Shown here piece by piece: positions 1-7,313 of a stretch of 10,285 nt of DNA. This stretch comes from Candidatus Melainabacteria bacterium (GTDB lineage: Bacteria > Actinomycetota > Actinomycetes > Mycobacteriales > Pseudonocardiaceae). The DNA lies in assembly GCA_903970565.1 (NCBI GenBank), contig CAJCJE010000779.1, positions 1-10,285 of the forward strand, in the 5' to 3' direction. Under the pieces are notes generated by a model that ran no database searches, had not been told where the DNA came from, and was given only the letters and a program-made list of their open reading frames with translations. The stretch's first letter is position 1, and every line of letters begins with the position of its first letter. The position numbers and the translations under genes were made by a program.

Positions 1-329
1 ACGATTACCTGATCCGGTAGAAACGACGAGGACCGCCGGTAAAGGACTGGTCGGTCACCACAGCTGTCGGGTACCCGTCAGCGTCAACCTCGACCTAGGA
101 AATTTCAGCCTAGGACAGGGTCCCCTCTGACCGGGAGATGCATCCTGAGAGAAACCCCAGGAATTACACCGGCGTCCGTGCGCGCGGTGACTGATCTGCC
201 GCCAGGGTAGACGGCCCCGACTGAGCGTGCAACAACTGGGGGCGGCGTGGCGCCTGTTTCCGGGCATTTACCCATCCCGGTGACCAACTCATCACACGCT
301 GCCAGCCTCAACACCGAAGACGCCGGTGG
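1..329 (-). other. Non-coding region downstream of thrB, probable 5' leader of an off-window gene (rho by synteny)
   Basis: No open frame here looks like a protein family. Just after the thrB stop there is a small hairpin (CACCG/CGGTG arms, 312-328) without a T-run, too weak to call a terminator. A candidate minus-strand promoter lies at 204-232 and everything left of it would be transcribed leader. On that leader strand a 17-codon GTG frame runs from 58 to 5 and ends in an arginine/aromatic-rich tail, and a 12-codon ATG frame runs from 140 to 105; neither has a Shine-Dalgarno sequence. In M. tuberculosis rho follows thrB on the same strand, so a rho leader is the likely reading, but the rho coding sequence itself is not visible. 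Confidence 0.5.
204..232 (-). promoter_or_regulatory. Candidate sigma-A-type promoter reading leftwards out of the window
   Basis: On the minus strand TTGCAC (232-227) is followed by exactly 17 bases and then TACCCT (209-204), which fits the actinobacterial TTGACA-17-TAnnnT pattern. Transcription would start near the A at 197, leaving at least about 195 nt of leader before any gene start. It lies about 100 bases beyond the thrB stop and points away from it, so it would give the next gene a transcript independent of the amino-acid operon. No start has been mapped. Confidence 0.5.
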
Positions 330-1244
330 CTATTCCGCCGCCTCGTCCACCACTCGGAATCGGGCCCCGACACGATCGATGTCCAGGTCGAACCGGGAAA
401 ACCCGCTGTAGGCCAGATCGGCCGGCAATCCCCCGGCGGGGCGAAAGGCCAACACGGACGGACCAGCGCCCGACACGGCGGCCGGCACCCCGGCCGCGCG
501 CAGTTCGGCGACCAGTTTGCTCGTCGCGGGCCAGGCCGATTCGCGATAGTGCTGGTGCAGACGGTCATCGGTGGCCGCGAGCAGGTGGGTGGGATCGACG
601 GTCAGCGCGTGCACGGCCAATGCCGAGCGGCCGGCCGCGAACGCGGCATCGGGATGCGGGACACATTCGGGCAACAGGCCGCGGGTGGTCGCGGTCGCGG
701 ATTCGTTCTCCGGCACGAACAACACCGGCGCGAGATCGGGATGCGGTGTCGAACGGACCGCGTGATAGCCGTTCTCGTCCCGCCAGGCGACCACCAGACC
801 GCCGTAGAGGCTGGCCGCGGCATTGTCGGCGTGCCCCTCGAAACCGGCGGCCAACTGCAACGCCTGCTCGTCGACGGCCCGGCCGGCCAAGGCGTAGCCG
901 GCCACCACCCCGGCGACCACCGCGGCCGCCGAGGAGCCGAGTCCGCGTCCGTGCGGGATGCCGTTGCGGCAGGAGATCTCCAGGCCGGCCGGGTGAAAGT
1001 CCACCCTGTCACAAGCCGCCCGCAGGGCCCGCAACACCAGATGGGACTCATCACACGGCACCGAACCGGCGCCCTGGCCCTCGACGGTCAGCCGCAGGCC
1101 ACCCGCCGCCACCCGCGCGGTGACGGTGTCGTAGTGCGCCAGCGCGAGGCCGAGGGCGTCGAAACCGGACCCCAGATTGGCGCTGGAGGCCGGCACCGTC
1201 ACTTCGACCGCGACCGGTCGAACCGGTTGCGGAAAGCCGTTCAT
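330..1244 (-). CDS. thrB: Homoserine kinase (GHMP family)
   Basis: Phosphorylates L-homoserine to O-phosphohomoserine with ATP in the cytoplasm, the substrate for the ThrC encoded just upstream. With the start chosen here the product is 304 residues, normal for the family. Three GHMP motifs are visible: the N-terminal PASSANLGSGFD at residues 18-29, the ATP-binding PHGRGLGSSAAA at 97-108, and the C-terminal SGAGPSVLAF at 258-267; EGHADNAA lies at 136-143. The usual proline of motif 1 (NLGPGFD) is serine here. I chose the ATG at 1244 because homology to ThrB begins right after it and a GGGA sits a few bases upstream. The same frame is open to a GTG at 1316 that overlaps the thrC stop in a GTGA, adding 24 residues of unfamiliar sequence. 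It is the last gene of the operon seen here. Confidence 0.96.
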   Translation of the reverse strand: MNGFPQPVRPVAVEVTVPASSANLGSGFDALGLALAHYDTVTARVAAGGLRLTVEGQGAGSVPCDESHLVLRALRAACDRVDFHPAGLEISCRNGIPHGRGLGSSAAAVVAGVVAGYALAGRAVDEQALQLAAGFEGHADNAAASLYGGLVVAWRDENGYHAVRSTPHPDLAPVLFVPENESATATTRGLLPECVPHPDAAFAAGRSALAVHALTVDPTHLLAATDDRLHQHYRESAWPATSKLVAELRAAGVPAAVSGAGPSVLAFRPAGGLPADLAYSGFSRFDLDIDRVGARFRVVDEAAE

Positions 1245-1312
1245 ATTTGTCCCGCTTGCGTTTCCGTACCACCCATCCGTTGGCAATCCGCGCGAGGCGG
1301 GACCGCCGATCC

Positions 1313-2446
1313 TCACGTGAGATCCAGCGCGACCGCGACGGCGTTGGGATCGACCGGCAGCGGCTGGATGTCGATCGTGTTGGCCAGCGCGGTGTCCGGG
1401 TCCTTCAGGCCGTGCCCGGTGACCGTGCAGACCGCGAGCGAACCGGCCGGCAGCCGACCGTCCCGCGCGGTCTTGAGCAGACCCGCGACGCTGGCGGCCG
1501 ATCCGGGCTCGACGAAAATGCCCTCCCTGCTGGGCAACAGCCGGTAGGCATCCAGGATCTGCTCGTCGGTCACCGAATCGATCAGGCCGCCGGACTCCTC
1601 GCGCGCGGCCACGGCGGCCCGCCAGGAGGCCGGATTCCCGACTCGAATGGCCGTCGCCACGGTTTCCGGCCGGAGCACCGGCTCACCGCGCACGATCGGC
1701 GCCGCCCCCTCCGCCTGGAAGCCGAACATTCGCGGGGTGTTTTCCGTCACACCATCGGCGGCATATTCACGATAACCCTGCCAGTACGCGACGATGTTGC
1801 CCGCGTTGCCGACCGGCAGCAGGTGGATGTCGGGCGCTCGGCCGAGTTCGTCGCAGATCTCGAAGGCGGCGGTCTTCTGGCCTTCCAGCCGAACCAGATT
1901 CACCGAATTGACCAGTGTGATCGGGTATTGCGCGGCGGTTTTGCGGGCTAGTTCGAGGCAGTCGTCGAAATTGCCGTCGACCTGCAAGATCCGCGCGCCG
2001 TACGCGACGGCCTGGGCCAGCTTGCCCTGCGCGATCTTCCCGTTGGGCACCAGCACCGCGCAGGTCAGTCCGGCCCGCGCGGCATAGGCCGCCGCCGAGG
2101 CCGAGGTGTTGCCGGTGGACGCGCAGATCACCGCCCTGACCCCGGAGGCGAGCGCGTGGGTCATCGCCACGGTCATCCCGCGATCCTTGAACGACCCGGT
2201 CGGATTGGCGCCCTCGACCTTCAGGAACACCCGGGCACCGGTCAGTTCGGACAGGTGCGGCGCCGCCACCAGGGGCGTGCCGCCCTCGTGCAGGGTCACG
2301 ATCCGCGCGCCGGCCGGAATGGCGACCCGATCCGGGTAGGCCCTGATCACTCCGGGCCACCCGGCTCGCCGGTCAACCGCACCCGGCACCGACGGCTCAC
2401 TCGCAGGCTCGCTCAACGTCGATGGCTCACTCGCAGGCTCGCTCAC
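1313..2446 (-). CDS. thrC: Threonine synthase (PLP-dependent)
   Basis: Converts O-phosphohomoserine to threonine and phosphate, the last step of threonine synthesis. The 377 residues have the fold-type II PLP pattern: GSFKDRG at 84-90 with K87 as the expected Schiff-base lysine, STGNTSAS at 110-117, an [10 protein letters not shown] segment at 187-196, the phosphate-binding GNAGN loop at 213-217, EPGSAAS at 313-319 and TGHGLKDP at 343-350. The GTG start at 2446 shares a GTGA with the hom stop and has GGAGG upstream inside the end of hom. The first 20 residues are a duplicated Ser/Glu/Pro-rich octapeptide (SEPASEPS at 2-9 and 12-19) not expected in the family; the core resembles M. tuberculosis ThrC from the GWPGVI segment at residue 29 onward. 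Confidence 0.97.
   Translation of the reverse strand: MSEPASEPSTLSEPASEPSVPGAVDRRAGWPGVIRAYPDRVAIPAGARIVTLHEGGTPLVAAPHLSELTGARVFLKVEGANPTGSFKDRGMTVAMTHALASGVRAVICASTGNTSASAAAYAARAGLTCAVLVPNGKIAQGKLAQAVAYGARILQVDGNFDDCLELARKTAAQYPITLVNSVNLVRLEGQKTAAFEICDELGRAPDIHLLPVGNAGNIVAYWQGYREYAADGVTENTPRMFGFQAEGAAPIVRGEPVLRPETVATAIRVGNPASWRAAVAAREESGGLIDSVTDEQILDAYRLLPSREGIFVEPGSAASVAGLLKTARDGRLPAGSLAVCTVTGHGLKDPDTALANTIDIQPLPVDPNAVAVALDLT
2394..2445. repeat. Two-copy 30-bp-period direct repeat at the 5' end of thrC
   Basis: An identical 22-base block occurs at 2394-2415 and at 2424-2445, a period of 30 bases. The match extends a few bases further left with one mismatch. The period is ten codons, so the reading frame is kept and the product gains a second SEPASEPS block. 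The copy at the right contains the GTG start context of thrC; the other copy has TTG at the equivalent place. Confidence 0.9.
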
Positions 2447-3750
2447 GGTGCCTCGCCCTCCACTCGCATCACGCTGACGACCTTCCGGACCACCGGCAGT
2501 CCGGCGACCTTGTCCACGGTCGAGCGCAGCGCCGCGTCCGACGCGGCGTGCGTGACGATCACCAGGCTGGCATCCACCGAGCGACCCTCCTGGCGGACCG
2601 CGGCGATACTTACGTCGTGCTCCGCGAAAACGGCCGCGACCTGCGCCAGCACCCCGGCACGGTCGGCGACGTCGAGGCTGATGTGATAGCGGGTCGGGGT
2701 CTGTCCCATTGGCCGCACCGGCAGCGCCGCGTACGCGGATTCGCGGGGAGCCCGGCCACCGATGACCCGGTTCCGGGCCACCGCAACCAGATCGCCGAGT
2801 ACCGCGCTCGCGGTCGGCGCACCGCCCGCGCCCCGGCCGTAGAACATCAGCTGGCCGGCCGCGTCCGCCTCGACGAACACCGCGTTGAAGGCGTCGCCGA
2901 CCGAGGCCAGCGGATGCGACAGCGGAATCATCGCCGGATGTACCCGGACCGCGACCGACTCGGAGCCGTCCCGCTCGGTGACGCGCTCACAGATCGCGAG
3001 CAGCTTTACCGTGCGCCCCAACAGTTTCGCGGCGGTGATGTCGGCCGCGCTGACCGCCGCGATGCCCTCCCGGTGCACATCGGCCGCGCTGACCCGGCTG
3101 TGGAAGGCGAGCGAGGCGAGGATCGCGGCCTTGGACGCGGCGTCGAAGCCGTCGACGTCGGCGGTGGGATCGGCCTCCGCGTAGCCGAGTCTGCTGGCCT
3201 CGTCCAGGGTTTCCCGGTATCCGGCGCCGGTGGCGGCCATCGCGGAGAGGATGAAGTTGGTGGTGCCGTTGACGATCCCGGTGACGCGGGTGATCCGGTC
3301 GCCGACCAGGGACTCACGCAGCGGTCGCAGCAGCGGGATCGCGCCGGCCACCGAGGCCTCGAAGTACAGGTCCGCGCCGGAGGCGTCGGCGGCGGTGAAC
3401 AGTTCCGCGCCGTACTCGGCCAGCAGCGCCTTGTTCGCGGTCACCACCGACTTCCCGGCGGCCAGCGCCGCGCCCAGCAGGGTGCGGGCCGGTTCGATGC
3501 CGCCGATGACCTCGACCACCACGTCGACGTCCGAGGCGACCAGCGCCGCCGCGTCGGTGGTCAGCAGCTCGGCCGGGATGCCGGGATGCTTGTTCGGCCT
3601 GCGGACGGCGATACCGGCGAGTTCGATCGGCGCGCCGACCCGCGCGGCGAGGTCGACGGCCTGCTCGGTGAGCAGCCGGACGACCTGGGCACCGACGGTG
3701 CCGCAGCCCAGCAGGGCGACCCTGACCGGCCGAGCCTCAACGGGTTTCAT
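2443..3750 (-). CDS. hom: Homoserine dehydrogenase with C-terminal ACT domain
   Basis: Reduces L-aspartate semialdehyde to L-homoserine with NAD(P)H, the branch point that commits carbon to threonine and methionine. The 435-residue length is typical. The N-terminal Rossmann fold shows GCGTVG at residues 15-20, the TANK segment with K107 follows, and [11 protein letters not shown] lies at 161-171. The catalytic block E192, D194, P195, D198, D203, K207 matches the E208/D214/D219/K223 set of the yeast enzyme in both identity and spacing. Residues from about 354 to 430 form an ACT domain ([18 protein letters not shown]), which in this family usually carries threonine feedback inhibition. The ATG start has AGGAG six bases upstream and overlaps the lysA stop as ATGA. 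In M. tuberculosis this gene is called thrA. The sequence shows no aspartokinase domain. Confidence 0.98.
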   Translation of the reverse strand: MKPVEARPVRVALLGCGTVGAQVVRLLTEQAVDLAARVGAPIELAGIAVRRPNKHPGIPAELLTTDAAALVASDVDVVVEVIGGIEPARTLLGAALAAGKSVVTANKALLAEYGAELFTAADASGADLYFEASVAGAIPLLRPLRESLVGDRITRVTGIVNGTTNFILSAMAATGAGYRETLDEASRLGYAEADPTADVDGFDAASKAAILASLAFHSRVSAADVHREGIAAVSAADITAAKLLGRTVKLLAICERVTERDGSESVAVRVHPAMIPLSHPLASVGDAFNAVFVEADAAGQLMFYGRGAGGAPTASAVLGDLVAVARNRVIGGRAPRESAYAALPVRPMGQTPTRYHISLDVADRAGVLAQVAAVFAEHDVSIAAVRQEGRSVDASLVIVTHAASDAALRSTVDKVAGLPVVRKVVSVMRVEGEAP

Positions 3751-5222
3751 CCGTTCTCCTGACCAGCGTTCGCCATGTCGGCCACGTCGAGTTCGTCGTC
3801 GACCTCCAGATGGAACAGGTCGGCCTGGGTTTCCCTGCGCAGCAACAGCGTTGCCCGTCCATCCGCGACGGTGACGACCGCGGGCCTGGGCAACCGGTTG
3901 TAGGTACTGGCCATCGCGTAGCAGTAGGCGCCGGTCGCGGCGACCGCGAGCAGGTCACCGGGCGCGAGGTCGGCCGGCAGCCAACAGTCCCGGACCACCA
4001 CGTCGCCGGACTCGCAGTGCTTGCCGACCACTCGGCTCAGCGTCGCGGCGCCAGGTGGCTGCGCGCCGCGCGAGACGAGCCGGCAGTCGTAGACCGCGTC
4101 GTAGAGCGCGGTGCGCACGTTGTCGCTCATCCCGCCGTCCACGCTGACGTAGCGGCGGCCGGTACCGTGGCCGAGTTCGATGTCCTTCAGGGTGCCGACC
4201 TCGTAGAGGGTCACCGTGCCCGGTCCGACGATCGCCCGGCCCGGTTCGACCGCGATCCTCGGCCGGTGCAGGTTCGCCGCCGCGCACTCCCGGTCCACGA
4301 TGGCCGAGAGCTGCTCGGCGAGCAGGCCGGGTTCCATCGGATCGTCCTCGGCGGTGTAGGCGATACCGAGGCCGCCACCGAGGTCGACGGTGCGGATGTC
4401 GTCCACAACGGACTGACCGTGCTCGTCGCGGATGGCCGCGAGCAGGCCGATCACCCGGTGCGCGGCCACCTCGAAACCGTTGGTGTCATAGATCTGCGAG
4501 CCGATGTGGCTGTGCAGCCCGACCAGTTTCAGCCCGCCGCCCTTGAGAATCCGGCGGATCGCCTCCGCCGCGTCGCCGGAGGCGATGGAGAAGCCGAACT
4601 TCTGGTCCTCGTGCGCGGTCGCGATGAACTCGTGGGTGTGCGCCTCGACGCCGACGGTGGCCCGCACCATCACCGGCTGCACCACACCGAGTTCGGTGGC
4701 CAGCGCGTCGAGCCGGGCGATCTCGAAGAACGAGTCGACCACGATCACCCCGACCCCGGCGGTGACCGCCGCGCCCAGTTCGGCGATCGACTTGTTGTTG
4801 CCGTGCAGGTTGATCCGCTCGACCGGGAACCCGGCGCGCAGCGCGATGGCCAACTCGCCGCCGCTGCACACGTCCAGGCTCAGCCCCTCCTCGGCGACCC
4901 ATTTCGCGACCCGCACCGACAGGAACGCCTTGGAGGCGTAGTGCACCAGGGCCGGATCGCCGAAGGCCTCGGCGTGGTCGCGGCAGCGGGAGCGGAAGTC
5001 GGCCTCGTCGAGCACGAACAGCGGCGTGCCGAACTGTTCGGCGAGATCGCGGACGTCCACCCCGGCCAGGGTGACCACCCCGTCCGCGCCGCGCCGCGCG
5101 CCGCGGGGCCAGACCTGCGGATGCAGCTCGTCGAGTTGCTCGGGAGTGGCGGGACGGATACCCGAGGTGTTGTTCTGCGGCAACACATCCGCGTGCAGTG
5201 GACCAGCCGGATGGGCGCGCAT
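3747..5222 (-). CDS. lysA: Diaminopimelate decarboxylase (PLP, alanine-racemase-like fold type III)
   Basis: Decarboxylates meso-2,6-diaminopimelate to L-lysine, the final step of lysine synthesis, and so competes with peptidoglycan synthesis for diaminopimelate. The 491 residues include the PLP lysine in YASKAF (K98), HSHIGSQ at 237-243, the glycine-rich GGGLGIAY at 272-279, [10 protein letters not shown] at 316-325, the CESGDVV segment at 393-399 with the active-site cysteine of the partner subunit, and [12 protein letters not shown] at 421-432. I chose the ATG at 5222 because its A is the last base of the argS stop (TAATG) and GGAG lies about ten bases upstream. The frame stays open to 5294, but the extra residues are low-complexity and lie inside argS. 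The first 40 or so residues are longer than in many homologues. Confidence 0.97.
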   Translation of the reverse strand: MRAHPAGPLHADVLPQNNTSGIRPATPEQLDELHPQVWPRGARRGADGVVTLAGVDVRDLAEQFGTPLFVLDEADFRSRCRDHAEAFGDPALVHYASKAFLSVRVAKWVAEEGLSLDVCSGGELAIALRAGFPVERINLHGNNKSIAELGAAVTAGVGVIVVDSFFEIARLDALATELGVVQPVMVRATVGVEAHTHEFIATAHEDQKFGFSIASGDAAEAIRRILKGGGLKLVGLHSHIGSQIYDTNGFEVAAHRVIGLLAAIRDEHGQSVVDDIRTVDLGGGLGIAYTAEDDPMEPGLLAEQLSAIVDRECAAANLHRPRIAVEPGRAIVGPGTVTLYEVGTLKDIELGHGTGRRYVSVDGGMSDNVRTALYDAVYDCRLVSRGAQPPGAATLSRVVGKHCESGDVVVRDCWLPADLAPGDLLAVAATGAYCYAMASTYNRLPRPAVVTVADGRATLLLRRETQADLFHLEVDDELDVADMANAGQENG

Positions 5223-6880
5223 TACATCCGCTCCGGAGCACCGACGCCGAGCAGGCGAAGACCGTTGGCGAGCACCTGGCGGCTGGCCGCGCACAGCTGG
5301 AGCCTGGCCACGTTCAACGGGCTGGTCTCCTCGTCACCCTGCGGAAGAACCCGACAGGCGTCATAGAACTTGTGGTAGGCACTGGCCAGGCTCTCCAGGT
5401 AGTGCGCGACCCGGTGCGGTTCCCGCAGCTCCGCCGCGGACCGCACCACCCTCGGGAACTCGCCGATCGTGCGGATCAGGTCGCCCTCCCGGTCGTGGGT
5501 GAGCAGCGCGAGGTCGACCTCCGACCCGGTGATGTCGATGCCGAGGTCACCGGCCCCCCGCAGGATCGAGGACAGCCGGGCGTGCGCGTACTGCACGTAG
5601 TAGACCGGATTGTCGTTGCTGCGCCTGCTCCACAGGTCCAGGTCGACGTCCAGGGTCGAGTCCGTCGAGGACCGGGTCAGCGCGTAGCGGGCCGCGTCGA
5701 CCCCGATCGCCTCGACCAGGTCCTCCATCGTGAGCACGGTCCCGGCCCGCTTGCTCATCCGCAGCGGCTTCCCGTCGCTGAGCAGGTTCACCATCTGTCC
5801 GATCAGGACCTCGACGGCGCCCGGATCGTCGCCGAGGGCGGCGGCGGCGGCCTTGAGCCGGCCGATGTAGCCGTGGTGGTCGGCGCCGAGCAGGTAGAGG
5901 CACAGCTGCGCGCCGCGCTTGCGTTTGTCGGCGAAGTAGGCGATGTCGGCGGCGATGTAGGCGGGACGGCCGTCGGCCTTGATGACCACCCGGTCCTTGT
6001 CGTCGCCGTACTCGGTCGAGCGCAGCCACCAGGCGCCCTCGTTCTCGTACAGCTGACCGGAGTCCTTCAGCCGCGCCACCGTGGCCTCGACCGTGCCGGA
6101 GTTGTGCAGCGTCAGCTCGGAGAAGAAGACGTCGAAGTCGGTGCCGAAGGCGTGCAGACTGCTCTTGATCTCACCGAGCATCAGTTCCACGCCGACCGTG
6201 CGGAACAGCTGGTGCCGCTCCTCGGTCGGCAGCGAGAGCGCGCTGGGATTCCTGCGCAGGACCTCGGCGCCGATGTCGGAGACGTAGGCACCCTTGTACC
6301 CGTCCTCCGGCGGCGCCTCCCCCTTGGTGGCGGCGATCAGCGATTCGGCGAACCGGTCGATCTGCACGCCGGCGTCGTTGATGTAGTACTCGCGGGTGAC
6401 CTCGGCGCCCTGCGCGGTGAACACCCGTCCCAGCGCGTCACCGGCCGCCGCCCACCGGGTGCCCCCGATGTGGATCGGCCCGGTCGGGTTGGCCGAGACG
6501 AACTCCAGGTTCACCTTCAGACCGGCCATCGCGTCCCCGGTGCCCCAGCGCTCGCCGGCGGCCAGTGTCTCGCGGACGATGCCGGCCTGCGCGTCGGCGG
6601 CCAGTCTGAGGTTCACGAAACCGGGCCCGGCGATGTCGGCCGAGGAGATCGCGTCCGTCGCGACGAGCGCCTCGGCCAGCCAGGTGGCCAGGTCACGGGG
6701 GGGAACGCCAAGCTTCTTGGCGCTCTGTAGGGCAAGATTCGTCGCGTAATCACCATGCTCGGGATTACGCGGGCGCTGCACGGTCACCGACTCGGGAACC
6801 ACGGAGGTGTCCAGGCCTCGGTCGGCGAGGACGGCCAGCGCGGTTGAGCGGACCAGATCAGCGAGCACGGCGGGAGTCAC
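5222..6880 (-). CDS. argS: Arginyl-tRNA synthetase (class I)
   Basis: Charges tRNA-Arg with arginine. The 552 residues cover the whole family architecture: an N-terminal additional domain (about 1-90) including the FVNLRL segment, the Rossmann catalytic core with [10 protein letters not shown] at 131-140 in the place of the HIGH signature, the YINDAGVQ segment around 166-173, the [11 protein letters not shown] segment around 333-343, the KMSKS counterpart RMSKRAG at 374-380, and a C-terminal DALR-type anticodon-binding domain starting near [10 protein letters not shown] and ending [10 protein letters not shown]. The start is a GTG with no Shine-Dalgarno sequence. A TAGACT six bases before it suggests a leaderless message. 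It is the first gene of the operon; lysA follows with a one-base overlap. Confidence 0.98.
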   Translation of the reverse strand: MTPAVLADLVRSTALAVLADRGLDTSVVPESVTVQRPRNPEHGDYATNLALQSAKKLGVPPRDLATWLAEALVATDAISSADIAGPGFVNLRLAADAQAGIVRETLAAGERWGTGDAMAGLKVNLEFVSANPTGPIHIGGTRWAAAGDALGRVFTAQGAEVTREYYINDAGVQIDRFAESLIAATKGEAPPEDGYKGAYVSDIGAEVLRRNPSALSLPTEERHQLFRTVGVELMLGEIKSSLHAFGTDFDVFFSELTLHNSGTVEATVARLKDSGQLYENEGAWWLRSTEYGDDKDRVVIKADGRPAYIAADIAYFADKRKRGAQLCLYLLGADHHGYIGRLKAAAAALGDDPGAVEVLIGQMVNLLSDGKPLRMSKRAGTVLTMEDLVEAIGVDAARYALTRSSTDSTLDVDLDLWSRRSNDNPVYYVQYAHARLSSILRGAGDLGIDITGSEVDLALLTHDREGDLIRTIGEFPRVVRSAAELREPHRVAHYLESLASAYHKFYDACRVLPQGDEETSPLNVARLQLCAASRQVLANGLRLLGVGAPERM

Positions 6881-6892
6881 CCGAGAAGTCTA
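6881..6892 (-). promoter_or_regulatory. Candidate -10 element for a leaderless argS-lysA-hom-thrC-thrB transcript
   Basis: On the minus strand TAGACT (6892-6887) fits the actinobacterial -10 pattern TAnnnT. It is followed by six bases and then the GTG start, so the expected start of transcription is the G of the start codon. No purine-rich ribosome-binding site is present. I see no good -35 at the right distance; weak -35 elements are common in this group. Confidence 0.45.
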
Positions 6893-7007
6893 GAAGGGCT
6901 GGCCGGCATCCCGACATGGGATATACCGCTGGCGGGACCTCGGTGAACTCCAGCACAGCATGTCCCATCTGCTGGAACACGCTGACCACGCAGGTTCGCG
7001 TCGCCGC

Positions 7008-7043
7008 CGGCTTTCGAGTGACCGCCGGGTTTTCGGTGACCGC
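7008..7043. repeat. 18-bp imperfect tandem repeat, two adjacent copies
   Basis: Plus-strand copies are 7008-7025 (CGGCTTTCGAGTGACCGC) and 7026-7043 (CGGGTTTTCGGTGACCGC). They abut directly and agree at 14 of 18 positions, with TGACCGC identical. The unit is a multiple of three, so overlapping frames show a six-residue repeat. A degenerate trace may continue to the right (TCGAGTGGCC). Function unknown. Confidence 0.6.
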
Positions 7044-7057
7044 GTGTCGAGTGGCCA

Positions 7058-7098
7058 CACGGGGCAGGCGATGATCCGGGCGCGGCGCCTGCCCCGTG
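7058..7098 (-). terminator. Strong 13-bp hairpin, candidate terminator without a T-run
   Basis: CACGGGGCAGGCG (7058-7070) is the perfect reverse complement of CGCCTGCCCCGTG (7086-7098), with a 15-base loop. A perfect 13-bp GC-rich stem is the strongest inverted repeat I found in the window. It lies downstream of the CDF stop and upstream of argS, both on the minus strand, so it could end CDF transcription before the amino-acid operon. No T-tract follows on either strand, and it is about 215 bases past the CDF stop, so a structural RNA role is also possible. Confidence 0.45.
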
Positions 7099-7102
7099 CG
7101 TA

Positions 7103-7178
7103 GAGCCGAACCGGTGTTCGCGGCTCGTCTCCTCGACTCCATGTCGTGAGGAAGGACACGACCCCTTCGCCGGGAAGG
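7103..7178 (-). repeat. Cluster of three further hairpins next to the 13-bp stem
   Basis: Three inverted repeats follow one another closely. At 7103-7126, GAGCCG pairs with CGGCTC and an inner AAC pairs with GTT, with a two-base bulge and a CGGT loop. At 7143-7162, GTCGTG pairs with CACGAC across 8 bases. At 7164-7178, CCTTC pairs with GAAGG across 5 bases. With the 13-bp stem this makes four hairpins in 121 bases. Each of these three alone is modest and could be chance in GC-rich DNA; the clustering is what stands out. Confidence 0.5.
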
Positions 7179-7313
7179 TGCCGTAACGCTAAGCCGCAGC
7201 ACCAACGAACGATGTAGGCCAAACGAGTGACGTACCGACAGTTTTGACGGCAAGCCACTCCGTGATAATCACCCAGAGTTTCTGATCAACCAAGGACGAC
7301 CGGTCGAACTCCC

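Larger units (their letters stand above)
6893..7313. other. Intergenic region between the CDF gene and argS, no convincing gene
   Basis: About 420 bases with open frames on both strands but none with a ribosome-binding site, family resemblance or the strong GC3 bias of the neighbours. Frames in 6858-7253 (minus) and 6844-7074 (plus) overlap argS. Structure is plentiful: a 6-bp stem CCAGCA/TGCTGG at 6950-6975, an 18-bp tandem repeat at 7008-7043, four hairpins at 7058-7178, an 11-bp palindrome at 7262-7272 and a 10-bp palindrome CGACCGGTCG at 7297-7306. The part from about 7181 to the CDF stop is near 55% GC by hand count, lower than the genes around it. No tRNA T-loop signature was found. Confidence 0.6.

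Noticed and set aside
102..122. CCTAGG palindromes flanking AAATTT near the left end as a regulator site
   Set aside because: Two six-base palindromes around an AT centre are easily chance, and nothing else supports an operator here.
1313..1316. Using the thrC/thrB GTGA overlap as the annotated thrB start
   Set aside because: The 24 added residues do not resemble the family, and the ATG at 1244 gives the usual length and N-terminus; kept as a finding instead.
3810..6730. Long plus-strand open frames (518 and 510 codons) opposite lysA and argS
   Set aside because: Composition is typical of reverse frames in high-GC DNA, without domains or ribosome-binding sites; the conserved genes occupy the other strand.
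6858..7253. A 131-codon minus-strand frame (and a shorter one from an internal ATG at 7142) upstream of argS
   Set aside because: No ribosome-binding site, composition rich in Arg/Ala/Pro, it runs into argS, and it crosses the hairpins and tandem repeat, which explain its sequence better.
6893..7313. A tRNA-Arg gene expected next to argS
   Set aside because: No T-loop signature (GGTTCGANTCC type) or cloverleaf stems were found; GGTTCGCGTC at 6992-7001 lacks the conserved A and the paired arms.
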